A DNA stretch of 64,000 nucleotides from Anthoceros angustus (GCA_010909165.1 MU008180.1:371884-435883), one strand, 5' to 3'. Shown: positions 33,489 to 45,050, numbered from the stretch's first letter. Translations and numbers: made by a program. The notes: a model not told the origin generated them from the letters alone.

Positions 33489-35694
33489 GAAGGGCAAGAG
33501 CAAAAGGAGGCGAGGGAGCCAATCCACACAGGCCTCACCATAGGTGAAGACTAAGAATGGTCAATGACCATAAATGAGCTTTGGAAGAATAGGAAGGACG
33601 GTGATGTAACGACATCCTTCAAGGATGGTCTTAGGTGAAGTTACTAGAATAGAATTTACCAAGGATGCATAATAGATTTAGGTGCCGGACATTAAATGTC
33701 CGTAGGAAATAATAGAAAATTGGAAAAGGTGACTGCAGAGGGTCACCCAAGGGAGGTTGTATGTGGAAGGCCTCCTATAAGAGGAGGAGGATTTCACAAA
33801 GTAAAGTATCATGTCTTGCGCCCACGCTCATCGAGTCCTTTGCCATTACAGAGGAATTTCGTGCGGTGTGAGCCAACACAGTCTAGAGAGGAAGTCGCGG
33901 TGGTCGGAGTGCTTGGTGGAGGACTTGCTCACGCAAGTGCCTAAACGAGTTGCTCCCCTTGTGAATGGTTGTGAAATTGCTTTGCTTTGGGTGTGTGGCA
34001 AATGCCGGAGAACTCTCGGCTTGAGGGTAGACTACGGGAAAGACTCGGAGGTTCTCATTGGTGTCAAACTCATAGCAACCGCCCAAGGAAGAACTTGGTG
34101 GAGGCGACCCAGGCGGTTGTGCCGTAAGGGCGAGTCGAAACCAGAAGCCCGAATCGAGGTTAGAATAGGAGGAAGAGGATGAGGAGATGAGAAGATGAGT
34201 AGAGGATTAGAGGTGTAGGTGTTAGTGGAAGGCCACAGGCGAGCCTAAGGGACGAATCCCAACTGCAAGTAAAGAGCGCCCCGAGTGGAGAAGAGTGGTC
34301 TTAAGTAGGGACGAAATCGCGGTGTGGATCGGGGGTCCCCGGCGCCGTGATAGGCTCCTCGCCGAGGTGACCGCAATTGTTTTGTGTCGCTGTAGGTCGA
34401 GGATTGGCGATTTTTGAGCGTGCAAGTGGTGCACTGTAAGAGGGAGAGTAGAGGCGCCTTGCTTGTTTAGAAGGTGAAGTGTGTCCTGCGGTGGCGATCG
34501 GGCATCACAAGGCCTCGAACTTTCACACAAGTCTCATGGGACGAAACCCAACGACGGCGACAAAGGTGGGAAGGGCAAGAGCAAAAGGAGGCGAGGGAGC
34601 CAATCACAGGGACATGTCACCAGCGAGGTGAAGACTAGAATGGTCAAGACCATAAATGCTAGGTAGAAGAATAGGAAGGACGGTGATGTAAGACATCCTT
34701 CAAGGATGGTCTTAGGTGAAGTTACTAGAATAGAATTTACCAAGGATCGGACAATAGACTTAGGTGCGGACATTAAATCTTGGTAGGAAATAATAGAAAA
34801 TTGGAAAAGGTGACTGCAGAGGGTCACCCAAGGGAGGTGTATGTGGAAGGCCTCCTATAAGAGGAGGAGGATTTCACAAAGTAAAGTATCATGTCTTGCG
34901 CTTCCACGCTCATCGAGTCCTTTGCCATTCTGAATTTCGTGCTGTGAGCCAACACGTCTGTAGAGAGGAAGTCGCGGTGGTCGGAGTGCTTGGTGGAGGA
35001 CTTGCTCTGCAAGTGCCTAACGAGTTGCTCCCCTTGTGAATGGTTGCTGTGAAATTGCTTTGCTTTGGGTGTGTGGCAAATGCCCAGAACTCTCGGCTTG
35101 AGGGTAGACTGGAAAGACTCCAGGTTCTCGTCGTGTCAAACTCATAGCAACCGCCCAAGGAAGAACTTCTGGTGGAGGCGGACCCAGGCGGTTGTGCCGT
35201 AAGGGCGAGTCGAAACCAGAAGCCCGAGGTTAGAATAGGAGGAAGAGGATGAGAGATGAGAAGATGAGTAGAGGATTAGAGGTGTAGGTGTTAGTGGAAG
35301 GCCACAGAGCCTAAGGGACGAATCCCAAATGCAAGTAAAGAGCGCCCCGAGTGGAGAAGAGTGGTCTTAGAAGTAGGGACGAAATCGCGTGTGGATCGGG
35401 GGTCCCCGGCGCCGTGATAGGCTCCTCGGCTGGCCGAGGCGGGACCTGCAATTGTTTTGTCGTTGTGGGTCGAGGTTGGCGATTTTTTGTGCAAGTGGTG
35501 CACTGTAAGAGGGAGAGTAGAGGCGCCTTGCTTGTTTAGAAGGTGAGAAGTGTGTCTGCAGTGGCGATCGGGCATCACAAGACCTCGAACTTTCACACAA
35601 GTCTCATGGGACGAAACCCAACGTCTGGCGGAGTGGGATAAGTGTGGCCGCTTATAGTGGGAGGACCTCGGGAGTGCCCCTTTTCCCTACCACA
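33489..35694 (+). repeat. Two tandem LTR-like units of about 1.08 kb (Ty3/gypsy)
   Basis: Unit 1 (33489-34569) and unit 2 (34570-35694) share gaagggcaagagcaaaagga, then gacatccttcaaggatgg, ggcctcctataagaggagga (TATA-like), and ctcatgggacgaaacccaac. The likely LTR begins tgatgtaa at about 33602 and 34682. Only unit 2 runs on to ccctaccaca and a PBS, so it is the full 5' LTR (about 1013 bp) of the gypsy element downstream. Unit 1 stops about 80 bp short and continues into the repeated pre-LTR sequence. The pair resembles an element-LTR-element tandem junction. Confidence 0.6.
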
Positions 35695-35696
35695 TT

Positions 35697-35713
35697 TTTG
35701 GCGCCGCTGGGAT
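35697..35713 (+). promoter_or_regulatory. Ty3/gypsy primer-binding site
   Basis: tttggcgccgctgggat lies two bases after the LTR end (caca). The TGGCGCCG core is a common tRNA-complementary PBS in plant gypsy elements. Confidence 0.7.
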
Positions 35714-36253
35714 TTGTTGTTGAAAGTTGAAGTTTTGTGGTTTCCATCGCTAGGCTGAAATGTTTTCAAAGGGACCGAGGGTACCATAGGGTGAGAAGGA
35801 AGCCGCCTAAGTTGTCATAGGGGTGAATGGTTGAGACACTAAAGGGGTGTGATTTGCTTCTTCTTAACACCGTGGGTTGGAGGACATGAGGATGGTTGCG
35901 ATGTCGTAGGGGTCGATCTCGGGAGATACACGCGAAGGTCACCTCACATCGCAAGAGATTTACGAGCTTGCGAAGAAATCTAAGGAAGAGACTACCGCCG
36001 CCACTCGAGGCGGCGGAGGAAGTAGAGTCACGAGGACGTGGAGGAAGTCGCGACTCCAAGGCGCGGAGGTGCGGAGCAGCGGACGGAGTGGAGGAGGAAG
36101 AGGCGAGATCACCGACCGAGGAAGGAGGTCGAGAAGAGAAATTGGTGTCCGGCGGAAGGCGCACTCCTCCGAGCACGAGTTTTCACAACCGCCGCGAACG
36201 CCCGCGACGCTTTGCTTCTCAAAGCGGTGATACCACCAACTTCCCGAATCTGA
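35714..36253. other. Gypsy 5' untranslated or gag leader region
   Basis: Between the PBS and the gag core the plus strand is purine-rich. An open frame at 35896-36330 (MRCRRGRSREIHAKVTSHRK, then Arg/Glu-rich) shows no known domain and could be the Gag N-terminus. Confidence 0.35.
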
Positions 36254-37668
36254 CGACGAGGTCGCCGAGCGGGAATTTCGTTGGTCGGAGGATTTGGCGG
36301 AACGACTCGATCGAATCTCCGATCGATTGATCTTTGGGACGACTAGAGGGAGGTCGCTACTCCTCGGTAGAAGATTTCGTGCTCAAGGATCCCGATTTGT
36401 TTCGTTACCCGGCGAGAGGAAGGAGGAAGAGGCGGAACGCCCGACGAGCAACATGAGTGGAGTTGGTGGAGGAGGAGGACCGCCTAACTTCATAGTCGCC
36501 AAGAATACGCCAAATTCGAGAAGAAGAAGGGAGATGATGCGGAGGCGTTTGTAAGAACTTTCGAGCACGCCTCCCACGCTAATTTAGAGGATGGAGTCGC
36601 CGAGCGATCGCGATCTTCCGGATCGCCGAGAGGGCATGCCCAAGGTATGGTCGCACATAATGGCGCCGATTGGGAAGCTCTTAAGGCAGCCTTCTTGAAT
36701 CGGTTCCGAGGGCTCAGCCACGCACACCACACCCAAGTTGAGAACCCTCCAAGGAAGAAACGAGAGTCTTGTTCGATTATGTGGAGAGGTTTTATGGATA
36801 TCCGATCGAGTTCAAATGTGCACCCGAGAGGCCGGAGATCCACCCACCTGGTACTCACAAGAGCAAGCGTTGGATTGGTTTGTGAGTGGCTTGTCACGAA
36901 AATGGAGGTACACTGCAGCGGACGAAGACGTTGGGCCTCCGCTTAGCCGAGGAATGGGAGTCCGCCGAGTTGGGGAGGAGGAGAAAGAAGAGGCGAAGTC
37001 ATAAGAAGAGGAAAGGATCGAGGAGATCTAGCTCCTCGTCTTCCTCTACCTCCTCCAGCTCGTCGCCCTCGTCCTCATCAGGAAGTGAGGACAGCGGAAC
37101 TCAGGAAAGCTCCACATCGGATGAAGAATCAGAGAAGGCCTACGAACGACGAATGAAGAAGGACCTGGAGAAGGTCAAAACGACAAGAGGAGGCGGAACG
37201 CGCATTGGAGAAGGAGAGGAAAGGGAAGACGGTCCGTCGGATGGAGAAGGGAGAAACGCTCAGCAGGAGGAGGGATTGCGGACAAGTGGAGGCTTTGACC
37301 AAGAGGTTGACCGAGTTGGAGGTCAAGGCGTGAAGAATCAAGCTCCACGAAGATCTCCTCATGGGCGCTTGGTGTATTGCTCATCCGTCATCAAACGGGA
37401 CACACCAACCGAGAATGTATTCGCGCACCACGCGCCGTAAATCATGTGGAAACCGTTATGCCGGAGATTATTGGTATGTGGACGAGCATTGCAAGCATGG
37501 AAGTCGGCCACCTCAATCAATGAGGCGACTTACCAACCGACGCACAGCCCTCAAGGTATGGCTCACCCGACATCGCCGGACAATGGAGACCGATCCATCA
37601 GGGCCGGCAATTCCACAGGGGTGTTACAATTGCGGAGCCCCGTGTCACTACTCAAACGAATGCCCGTA
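36254..37668 (+). pseudogene. Ty3/gypsy gag with Ser-rich region and CCHC knuckle (broken)
   Basis: DWEALKAAFLNRF near 36670 and, after a frame change near 36740, LDWFVSGLSRKWRY near 36870 are typical retrotransposon gag core motifs. A basic and then serine-rich segment follows (SRRSSSSSSSTSSSSSPSS, 37020-37080), then a charged region, and a CX2CX4HX4C zinc knuckle (CYNCGAPCHYSNEC) at 37622-37663. At least three frame breaks prevent a continuous Gag. A GGQGVK-type segment at about 37320 is repeated near 38055. Confidence 0.7.
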
Positions 37669-38474
37669 ACCACGGAAGCAAGTAGGTTATGTACCCTTGC
37701 TGTGTATGGAATTGGGACATAAAATGGGGATCCCGGATGCACGGGTGACGCGAGTGACACCAGACGACTGTGAGTCGTTCACGAGCTGCGGAAGAGGCAC
37801 GACCCAACGAAACCGCATCACGTGACCACACACCGGTGTTGAAGGTGGAGGCGAGTATGATTCTCGGATCTGGCAGACATCGAATCGTGGAGGAAGGATA
37901 TGAAGGAGAAATGAGCGGATGAAAGGTTGATGGTGGCCGGTGACCACCGATCGCCGAGAGAAGGAGCGGAAAACGCGGCGAGAGGAAAGGAAACGGAGGA
38001 AGGTGAGGGATGACTCACCATGGCCTCCGGAGGCAGCGGTTGACCGAGTTGGAGGTCAAGGCGTGAAGAGGAGCAGGCCACCCACCAAAGAAGGCACACC
38101 GGCACTCAGACCGCAGATCACCGTAGGCGGACGTCAAAGGAGGAGGAACGAACGCTTCCTCCCGACATTAGCCGAGAAGTAGCGGCAATCGGAAGATGAA
38201 TTAAACAGCTCACCCGACACGTGGGGGAGAGCCGTAAATTGTGGATCCACGGGGTATGGGTCCCACCCGATAGGAGGGATCATGGAATCGAACTTTACCA
38301 ATAAGGTCGGAGTCGACAGCGCTGTGGCTGCAAGCGGGAGGAAACTTTGTCGATAAAATCTCCGGGCCACGACGCATTACTTGACCGCGAATTTGTGGTC
38401 AGAGATGCTTGCGGTGAGTCCAAGATCCCGCAAAATTGTGAAGGAGGCGATCGGGGAATCAAGCTCCACATCGG
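37669..38474 (+). other. Gypsy gag-protease spacer with an internal repeat
   Basis: No domain is seen. The segment ttgaccgagttggaggtcaa followed by ggcgtgaag at 38039 repeats that at 37308, so the end of gag has been partly duplicated. Frames are broken. Confidence 0.45.
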
Positions 38475-38783
38475 ATGAGGAGAAAGCGGCCGGCGGAGGT
38501 AAATGTGGTCGAACTCGTTGATTTGGGGGCACCCGAGATTGAGGTTGAGATTGCAGGGTGTTTAGTGCCCAACGTGCCACTAGATTCAGGTTCGGGAGTC
38601 AATTTGATGACGGAGGAGACGGCTCATCAACTTGGGTTCACTGAGTTTCACCCGGCCCAAGTATTTTTACGGATGGCCGACCAGACGAGGAGAAAGCCAC
38701 TGGGTGAAGGAATGCCCACAGAATTGGGGACTCACCTTCCATCTTACCTACATTGTGATGCGCCGCTCGGATTTAGGCTATAA
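38475..38783 (+). pseudogene. Ty3/gypsy aspartic protease
   Basis: The open stretch contains VPLDSGSGVNLMTEETAHQL, the retropepsin active site (D-S-G) followed by the usual hydrophobic turn. It is preceded by APEIEVEIAGCLVPNV. A second conserved segment, GYKVLIGRPWL, lies just after the frame shifts near 38770. It would cleave the polyprotein. Confidence 0.8.
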
Positions 38784-39389
38784 GGTTTTGATAGGTAGGC
38801 CTTGGTTGTATGGTCTGCGTGTGTTTTGATTTTGGTCGAGTGGCATCACCTTCAAGTCCAAGAGATACGCGCGATTGCTTTTGTGTCATGGAGTAAGGCT
38901 CCTATGAGGGGAGTCTGCAACCCCCGACGGTACACCTCGTAGCACGGGGTAAGCTCCTGCAAAGGATCGAGCATATCGGGGTCCTCACGAGGTCAAATAA
39001 AGAGTGATTTGGTGTACTGCTTACATATAGAGGAAGCCAGAAGAGTCAGGATGAGGCCCATAGAGAAGGAGTAGCCTTTTGGAAGGGTGGCTTGATCGAG
39101 ACTTTTCGGAAGAGGGATCCGAAAGATAGGTAGCACCAGAGGAACATATGTAGATCCCGCGCGGTAGAAGACCTAGAGTTAGAACCTAGCAAGGTAGTCA
39201 AGATTTCTAAGTACCTAGGCGGATAGAAAAGATGAGTTTCGAGGGTCCTTAGAGAATATGTCGATGTGTTTGCCTTCAAGATTACCGACATGATGTGATA
39301 CCGGAAGAACTGGGAATACATCGAATAGACTGAAGGAGGGCAAGACTCGGTGAGGATCAAGCAACAGTCGAATCCCAAGTATTCCATGG
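38784..39389 (+). other. Gypsy protease-RT linker, decayed
   Basis: No open frame of note is present after VLIGRPWL. A dense set of stops in all plus frames suggests decay of the linker and the RT N-terminus. Confidence 0.4.
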
Positions 39390-39950
39390 TTGTTAAGGAT
39401 CACCGACCAATACTTGGAGGTGGGTGATTTATCCGGTGCTCACCAAAAGGAGTGGGTCGCCCATCGTGATTGTACCAAAGAAGCAGGAAAGGTTCGGTGT
39501 GTCAAGATTTTCGTGAAACTCAATGAAGGCAACGAAGAAGGATCATCACCCTTTACCTTTCATGGACAGTGTTGACACATGGCTGGACATGAGATGTACA
39601 GCTTGGATGGATATTCGGTACAATCAAATTTCGCGGAAGGAGGATCAGACAAGACAACGCTCACGGATTGGGGAACTTACGCTTATTCAAGCTCCCTTCG
39701 GTTGTGCAATGCCCCGCCACTTTCCAACGGTGGTGAACGCGATATTCGAGATTTTCCGGAAGTTCATGGAGGTATTCCTGGATGATTTCGTTTGGGAGAA
39801 GGAACTTGCATTTAGACCATTTGAGGCAATGTTTTAAATGTGGTCGAACATGAAACTTCATCCAAGTGTTATTTTGGCATGACGGAGGGCATTTTGTTAG
39901 CACATCGAGTCTCAGAGGATTGGTAGATAAGGAGAAGGTAGCGGTGATAG
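39390..39950 (+). pseudogene. Ty3/gypsy reverse transcriptase, fragmentary
   Basis: Pieces of the RT fingers and palm can be read across frames: SPIVIVPKKQERFGVCQDFR near 39460, IQAPFGCAM near 39690, and VFLDDFVW near 39775, where the catalytic YxDD motif is replaced by FLDD. Stops and frame changes between pieces make it inactive. Confidence 0.7.
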
Positions 39951-39997
39951 GAGATGGACGCACTCAACGGTGAGGCAAAGTAGCTTTTGTAGGGCTA

Positions 39998-40500
39998 GTG
40001 GGGTATTACAGGAGGTTCATCAAGGATTTCGCCAAGAAGGCAGCCTTGTTGACACAATTAACCAAGAAGGATACACCCTTCGAATGGACGTGCAGAGCTT
40101 TTCAGAAGCTTGGACTTTTGGTGAGCGCACCAACTTTACAACCGGATTGGGAGAAGCCGTTTCATGTATACGTAGATGTGTCCGCTTATGCTATTGGGAC
40201 CGTCTTAAGTCGAAAAGATGAGAAGAAACGGATCATCCGATTTTCTATGCTAGATCACGACCGAAAAGAACTACTCAACCACGGAGCGGAGGGTCTTGGT
40301 ATCATTTACTCTGTAAGAAGTTTAGACACTATCGCTTGCTTGCAAGGTGACGCTTCATGTTGACCATTTTGCGTTGAAGTATCTTGTCAACAAGCGGATC
40401 AGCCGGAAGGATTGCCGTGGGTATTGCTGCAAGAGTTTGACTACGACGTAGAAACTAGGCCAGGGAAGCAACACCAGAATGCTGATTTCATCGCCGAAAC
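39998..40500 (+). pseudogene. Ty3/gypsy RNase H
   Basis: The open part, 39998-40363, reads GYYRRFIKDFAKKAALLTQL, FEWTCRAFQKL, SAPTLQPDWEKPFHVYVDVS and AYAIGTVLSR, the RT connection and RNase H N-terminal motifs. DHDRKELLN follows. The C-terminal part (LLQEFDYDVETRPGKQHQNA) continues in another frame to about 40500. Confidence 0.8.
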
Positions 40501-40526
40501 CGGAGAGCGACTTGAGGCTGATGACC

Positions 40527-42448
40527 GATTTCGACGAGGAGTTGGTTGCCACGGCCGGGTCAAGGGGAGGACGTGAGCATGTTGTCGACGGCCTAAGAAT
40601 TGATCAGCAAGTCTTGTTGCTAGAGGCCAAATGAGCAAGAAGGGGAGCGTGCAGAAAAGCCGCAGCAGGACAACTGGAACCGAGGAGATAGGATGGCGCC
40701 AGCCTGGGCGCGAGGAGGAGGCTGGAATGCTCCTCAAGGGTGAGCAGTCGGGAGGGCTGCAAGTGGAGGCCACACGTTGGCAAAAGGAAGAAACAAAAAC
40801 GGACATGCGAGCACCGTTTTTGAATGACGAGAAGGACCGTACTTGGCGAGGTCGGAAACGAGGCACCACGGGGCCGCGAGGAGAAGAAGGTCCCAGGGAG
40901 ATGGACACACTAGAGAACGAAGAAGGAGATGCGCTTCATGCAAGATCTGTGCAGAAACTGCAGAAGGGAGAATTGGCAGTCCGGGGTAACCACTCAAAAC
41001 TCAATCATGGAGGTGCAACAAGTCAAGGAGGTCATCATGGGAGTACGAGATGGACCCAGACGCGAAGTTAGGCCGATAGGGACGGACGAAATCAGCCTAT
41101 TAAAAGAGTGCATATTTTTGGTCTGGAATGTATTCCGACGTCGAGCGAGTGGTGGCGAGATGTGCTGCTTGTGATGCAGTTAAAGCGAGGTTCAACAGCC
41201 AGGATGTGGTGTTGCATTCGCTGCCTATTCGGGGGTTGTTCTTCGATGGTCCGCTGACCTTATGCCGAGCTACCATTGACCAAGCAAGGCAACAAGCATT
41301 GTATGCTTATGATAGAACACTTCTCCAAGTGGGTGGAATTGGCATTCCAAATGAACTTCCCAATTCACGGCACGAGCTTCCTACGGTGTGTTTTGAGCAG
41401 ACATGCCGGCGAGGTGCCGGCTGCATCGGAAACGACCGCGAGGAGAGTTCCAAGCGTTGTTAGATCGGAGTTTGATAGATCATGACGCACGCCACGGATG
41501 GATTTCGACGAGGAGTTGGTTACCATGACCCAAGTCGAAGGGGAGGAGGTGAGCATGTTGTCGACGGCCTAAGAATTGACCAGCAAGCCTTCTTGCCAGC
41601 AGAGGCCAAATGAGCAAGAAGGGAGCGTTGTGCAGGAAAAGCTGCAGCAGGACAATCTGGAAATCCGAGGGGAGATAGGATGGCGCCAGCATGGGCGCAA
41701 GGAGGAGGCTGGAATGCTCCTCAAGGGTGAGCAGTCAGGAGGGCTGCAAGTGGAGGCCACACGTTGGCAAAGGAAGAAACAAAAACGGACATGCGAGCAC
41801 CGTTTTTGAATGACGAGAAGGACTGTACTTGGCAAGGTCGGAAACGAGGCACCACGGGCCGAGGAGAAGAAGGTCCCGGGGTGGACAAGGAGATGCGCTT
41901 CATTCATGCGAAGCCGAGAAGGGGAGAATTGGCGGGGTGGGGTAACCACTCAAAACTCAATCATGGAGGTGCAACAAGTCAAGGAGGTCATCATGGGAGT
42001 CGAGATGGACCCAGAGAATTAGGCCGATAGGGACTGGAAATCAGCCTATTAAAAGAGTGCATATTTTTGGTCTGGAATGTATTCCGACGTCGAGCGAGTG
42101 GTGGCGAGATGTGCTGCTTGTGATGCAGTTAAAGCGAGGTTCAACAGCCAGGATGTGGTGTTGCATTCGCTGCCTATTCGGGGGTTGTTCTTTCGATGGT
42201 CCGTTGACCTCATGCCAGAGCTACCATTGACCAAGCAAGGCAACAAGCATTGTATGCTTATGATAGAACACTTCTCCAAGTGGGTGGAATTGGCATTCCT
42301 TCCAGTCAGGACTTCACAGTTCACGGCACGGGCTTTCCTACAGTGTGTTTTGAGGCGGAAGGCATGCGGAGGTCTTGACGGATCAGGAAGCGAATTCGGA
42401 GGAGAGTTCCAAGCGTTGTTAGATCGGAGTTTGATAGATCACAGACGC
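40527..42448 (+). repeat. 974-bp tandem duplication within gypsy pol
   Basis: Unit 1 (40527-41500) and unit 2 (41501 to about 42448) both begin gatttcgacgaggagttggt and end near gttagatcggagtttgatag. They include the RNase H-integrase linker, the integrase zinc-binding region and part of the integrase core. Unit 1 is frame-broken in the integrase start. Unit 2 is in frame with the rest of the integrase. Confidence 0.9.
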
Positions 42449-42650
42449 ACGTCACGGGATCATCCTCAGGGAGATGGTTTAGCAGAAAGGCTGGTGCAAA
42501 CTTTCAAGGATTCTCTTCGCACCGCATGCAGATCGAGCCTAATTATGGTTGTTGCCCGCGCCTCGCTACGAACTGCACAGGCAGCCCGGGCAACTTCCCT
42601 TATTATATCATGTTTGGCGAGAATCTTGTGCTGCCCAACATAGTGGCGGA
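42077..42650 (+). pseudogene. Ty3/gypsy integrase core
   Basis: The protein reads YSDVERVVARCAACDAVKAR (end of the HHCC zinc-binding region), SVDLMPELPLTKQGNKHCML (first catalytic Asp), EFGGEFQALLDRSLIDH (second Asp region, with the Asp itself disturbed in the preceding bases) and DGLAERLVQTFKDSLR (catalytic Glu). Frame is lost near 42530 before LPYIMFGENLVLPN. It would insert the cDNA into the genome. Confidence 0.8.
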
Positions 42651-42681
42651 CACGTATTCCAAACCGATCGACACAAAATGA

Positions 42682-43272
42682 ATGAATGTTGCTCGTAGTT
42701 ACGAAACCGCCAAGTTGTTACAACGAGTGATACCCATGGCGATGGACAATCCGCTATCACAAGACCGATCACCGAGGTACGCATTCACACGAGGAGGATC
42801 ATGGAAGCCAAAGGCCGAAAGTTCAGTAGGTGATTTCGTGTATCTTCAACATCGCCCTTCCGCACTTTGGACGAAGCACGGACGGTTAATTTTGCGAGTG
42901 GTGAACGTTGGTGAGCAAGGGGTCATCGAGTTGGAAGGGCAAGACGAGCGCCGATGCAAGGAACCCATGCGGCATCTGGCCCCATGCCACTTGCCGAATC
43001 TTGACACGCGCATACAACCACAGGCATGGAAGCCACCTGTTGACCTGCCGTGCGAACACTGTGGTCAAATCATTGACCCTGAACTGATGCTATTGTGTGA
43101 TCAGTGCAACCAAGGGCATCATGTCTTTTGTCTTCGACCGCCGTTGAAGGCGATTCCGGAAGGAGAATGGTTTTGTTACAAATGTACGACGGAAAAGTTA
43201 GGGCGAAAGGGAGCTGGGGGGCCAGGTAAAACGCGCACTCACGGAGTGGGTGTGCGGGAAGAGCGTCACTAA
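42682..43272 (+). CDS. Gypsy integrase C-terminus ending in a PHD finger
   Basis: The open frame (196 codons, the first Met being probably internal to the polyprotein) begins with helix-rich integrase sequence, then a GPY/F-like SH3 region (VGDFVYLQHR, WTKHGRLILRVVNV, HLAPCHLPN). At 43051-43185 it has a complete C4HC3 PHD finger: CEHC, then CDQCNQGHHVFC with the zinc-ligand His, and WFCYKC. The conserved Trp before the seventh ligand is present. A basic tail (GRKGAGGPGKTRTHG) ends at TAA-equivalent stop 43270-43272. Chromoviruses keep a chromodomain at this position. A PHD finger could read histone H3 tails and direct insertion. The domain itself has no disruption. Confidence 0.85.
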   Translation: MNVARSYETAKLLQRVIPMAMDNPLSQDRSPRYAFTRGGSWKPKAESSVGDFVYLQHRPSALWTKHGRLILRVVNVGEQGVIELEGQDERRCKEPMRHLAPCHLPNLDTRIQPQAWKPPVDLPCEHCGQIIDPELMLLCDQCNQGHHVFCLRPPLKAIPEGEWFCYKCTTEKLGRKGAGGPGKTRTHGVGVREERH

Positions 43273-44101
43273 GAGGGGTAGGTCTATAAAACCCGTTACT
43301 TGCCTTATCGATACACGGGTTGTGTGAGATGTACAGTGTGGTTGGCGAGCGCAAGGGAAGTAAAGTGTGAACAAAGGATTGGCGGGCACGAAAGGATTCT
43401 GCAATAGGCTGGAGGATTTAGCGATTTATTGGAGAAGGCTCGGCAATTTGCTGGAGAAATACAGGTGTGAGTGCATCGATCCGCAGGTAGCGATGCGAGG
43501 AAGGTGAACGACAGGGAGTTGTCACAGTGCATGTGAGGGAGGAAGCCAATTGCGGTAACCGCCCGTGTGGGTGCGACAAGCAAGGAAAGGCGGCCTGATT
43601 CAATTCATCAGCGAGTTGTTGCAGCTGAAGGAAGGTGATGAAGCATGGAACATCGTAGCCTTGCGCCGCAGCGGTCATCAATTCGTTGATCAAGGCATGG
43701 TAGTTTGCAGAGATAGGGATAATAGGCAGCTCAAGTGACAGAAAGTGAGAAGGCGGTGATCACAGAAGGACTGGGGGTGAAGAACAAGCGCTAGGGTGGT
43801 CATGGCATCAAGCATCTGGGTATGAGCACGAGCAGTGGAGGTGCATGGTCTATTTGTTGCATAAACGGCAAGTAACAGTGACTGGACGACTCACAGGTGA
43901 GACCAAGTTGACATTCAGTCGTTGCAATCAGGCTAGCTTGTGTTGACTAACAGGCCGGACACTCGCTTTGCAAAGCCAGTTGCAAACATAGGTAGTCTTC
44001 CAGGAATCAATCAGTTCATATGGTTGTTTGACCAACACTAGCGGCACCCGTTTTCCAAATTGTGAGAGCATCAAAAGAGGGATTCCCATTGGGGTCAACA
44101 G
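43273..44101. other. Region after gypsy pol; possible LTR remnant
   Basis: tctataaaaccc (about 43291) is a good TATA box and could belong to a 3' LTR, but the sequence does not match the LTR at 34.7-35.7 kb. No gene recognised. Confidence 0.35.
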
Positions 44102-44985
44102 GTGGTTGATATGGATATGGAAGCAGACCACACTTGCAAGTCATGCTTCCGGAGAATGAGCACAAGTGTTCCACAGTTTGCAGACAGGCCATGGGAAGAC
44201 AAATGGAAAACACCTTTGGTAAGGAAGTATCAGCCTGGCAAGCCCGAACGACCGAGACATTTACGGGTTGCAAGCATTTTTCTTTGTATATAGAATCACA
44301 TCATGAGGGCTGCAACATCGAGAGTTTTCCTTATGATCATCGAGATCTTTTTGAGCTGGCAGGAAGGGGCATGAACAGGCAAAGCTTCGTGTGGACCAGT
44401 TACTGTGAAGGGGCATTTCGAAAACTGGAACATCACCTGTTCATGCATCAGGTGTTTGATCACTAGCCCACTGAAGGGTTCTTAATGTACAGGCACAAAG
44501 AGAAGCCAGCTGATTTGCGAAGTCTGAAAGTGTGGTTAAGTCATCTGCATAGGGAGAAAGCGGGGCGTTTTGCCATTGGTTATCCGCGAGCTTTTTATAG
44601 AGTGTTTGCTTGCCTACACACAGGAGTGTTGGAATGGGATGAGGCCACTTTGGAATCCTGGTATCTGCTCAATGACAATGTGGGGGATTTTCTTCGTGCT
44701 CAGTGCATCGAAAAACAGTATTATGTGAATGGTTTGAATGGGCCGCAGCTGCCTCGAGTGAAGACTGAACTGGATAGTGATGAAGAAGAGGAGCTCATGG
44801 CCCGACATCGAGCAAAGGAGCATGCGCGGTTGGGCAAAGCGCAGATGGATGAATATTTTGACCCAGAAGATCGGCGTGTGGCCGCGTTGCTGGCCACAGG
44901 AAGAATGGAGCATGACAAACCGTCTGAACCACAGCTTCGAGACGGCATGTTCCGAAGGTTTTATCGACGATTCTATGGCATATGA
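44102..44985 (+). CDS. Unrecognised protein-like reading frames
   Basis: The open stretches are 44102-44293 (CKSCFRRMSTSVPQFADRPW), a middle part disrupted by stops, and 44485-44985 (167 codons). The last reads LRSLKVWLSHLHREKAGRFA, FYRVFACLHTGVLEWDEATL, WYLLNDNVGDFLRAQCIEKQ, an acidic DSDEEEELMARHRAKEHARL linker and a basic end (RDGMFRRFYRRFYGI). Codon-like composition and length suggest a former gene. I recognise no family. It lies between gypsy pol and the copia-1 remnant, so it may be a gene carried by another nested element. Confidence 0.4.
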
Positions 44986-45050
44986 GTGCCAAAGTGGTGC
45001 TCACACAACGCAACCAGTTCTTTCGAGCAGCCCAACTTTGGCAGGGGGGC

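Noticed and set aside
36490-36897. Minus-strand 135-codon frame
   Set aside because: Shadow of the plus-strand gypsy gag, which has recognisable motifs.
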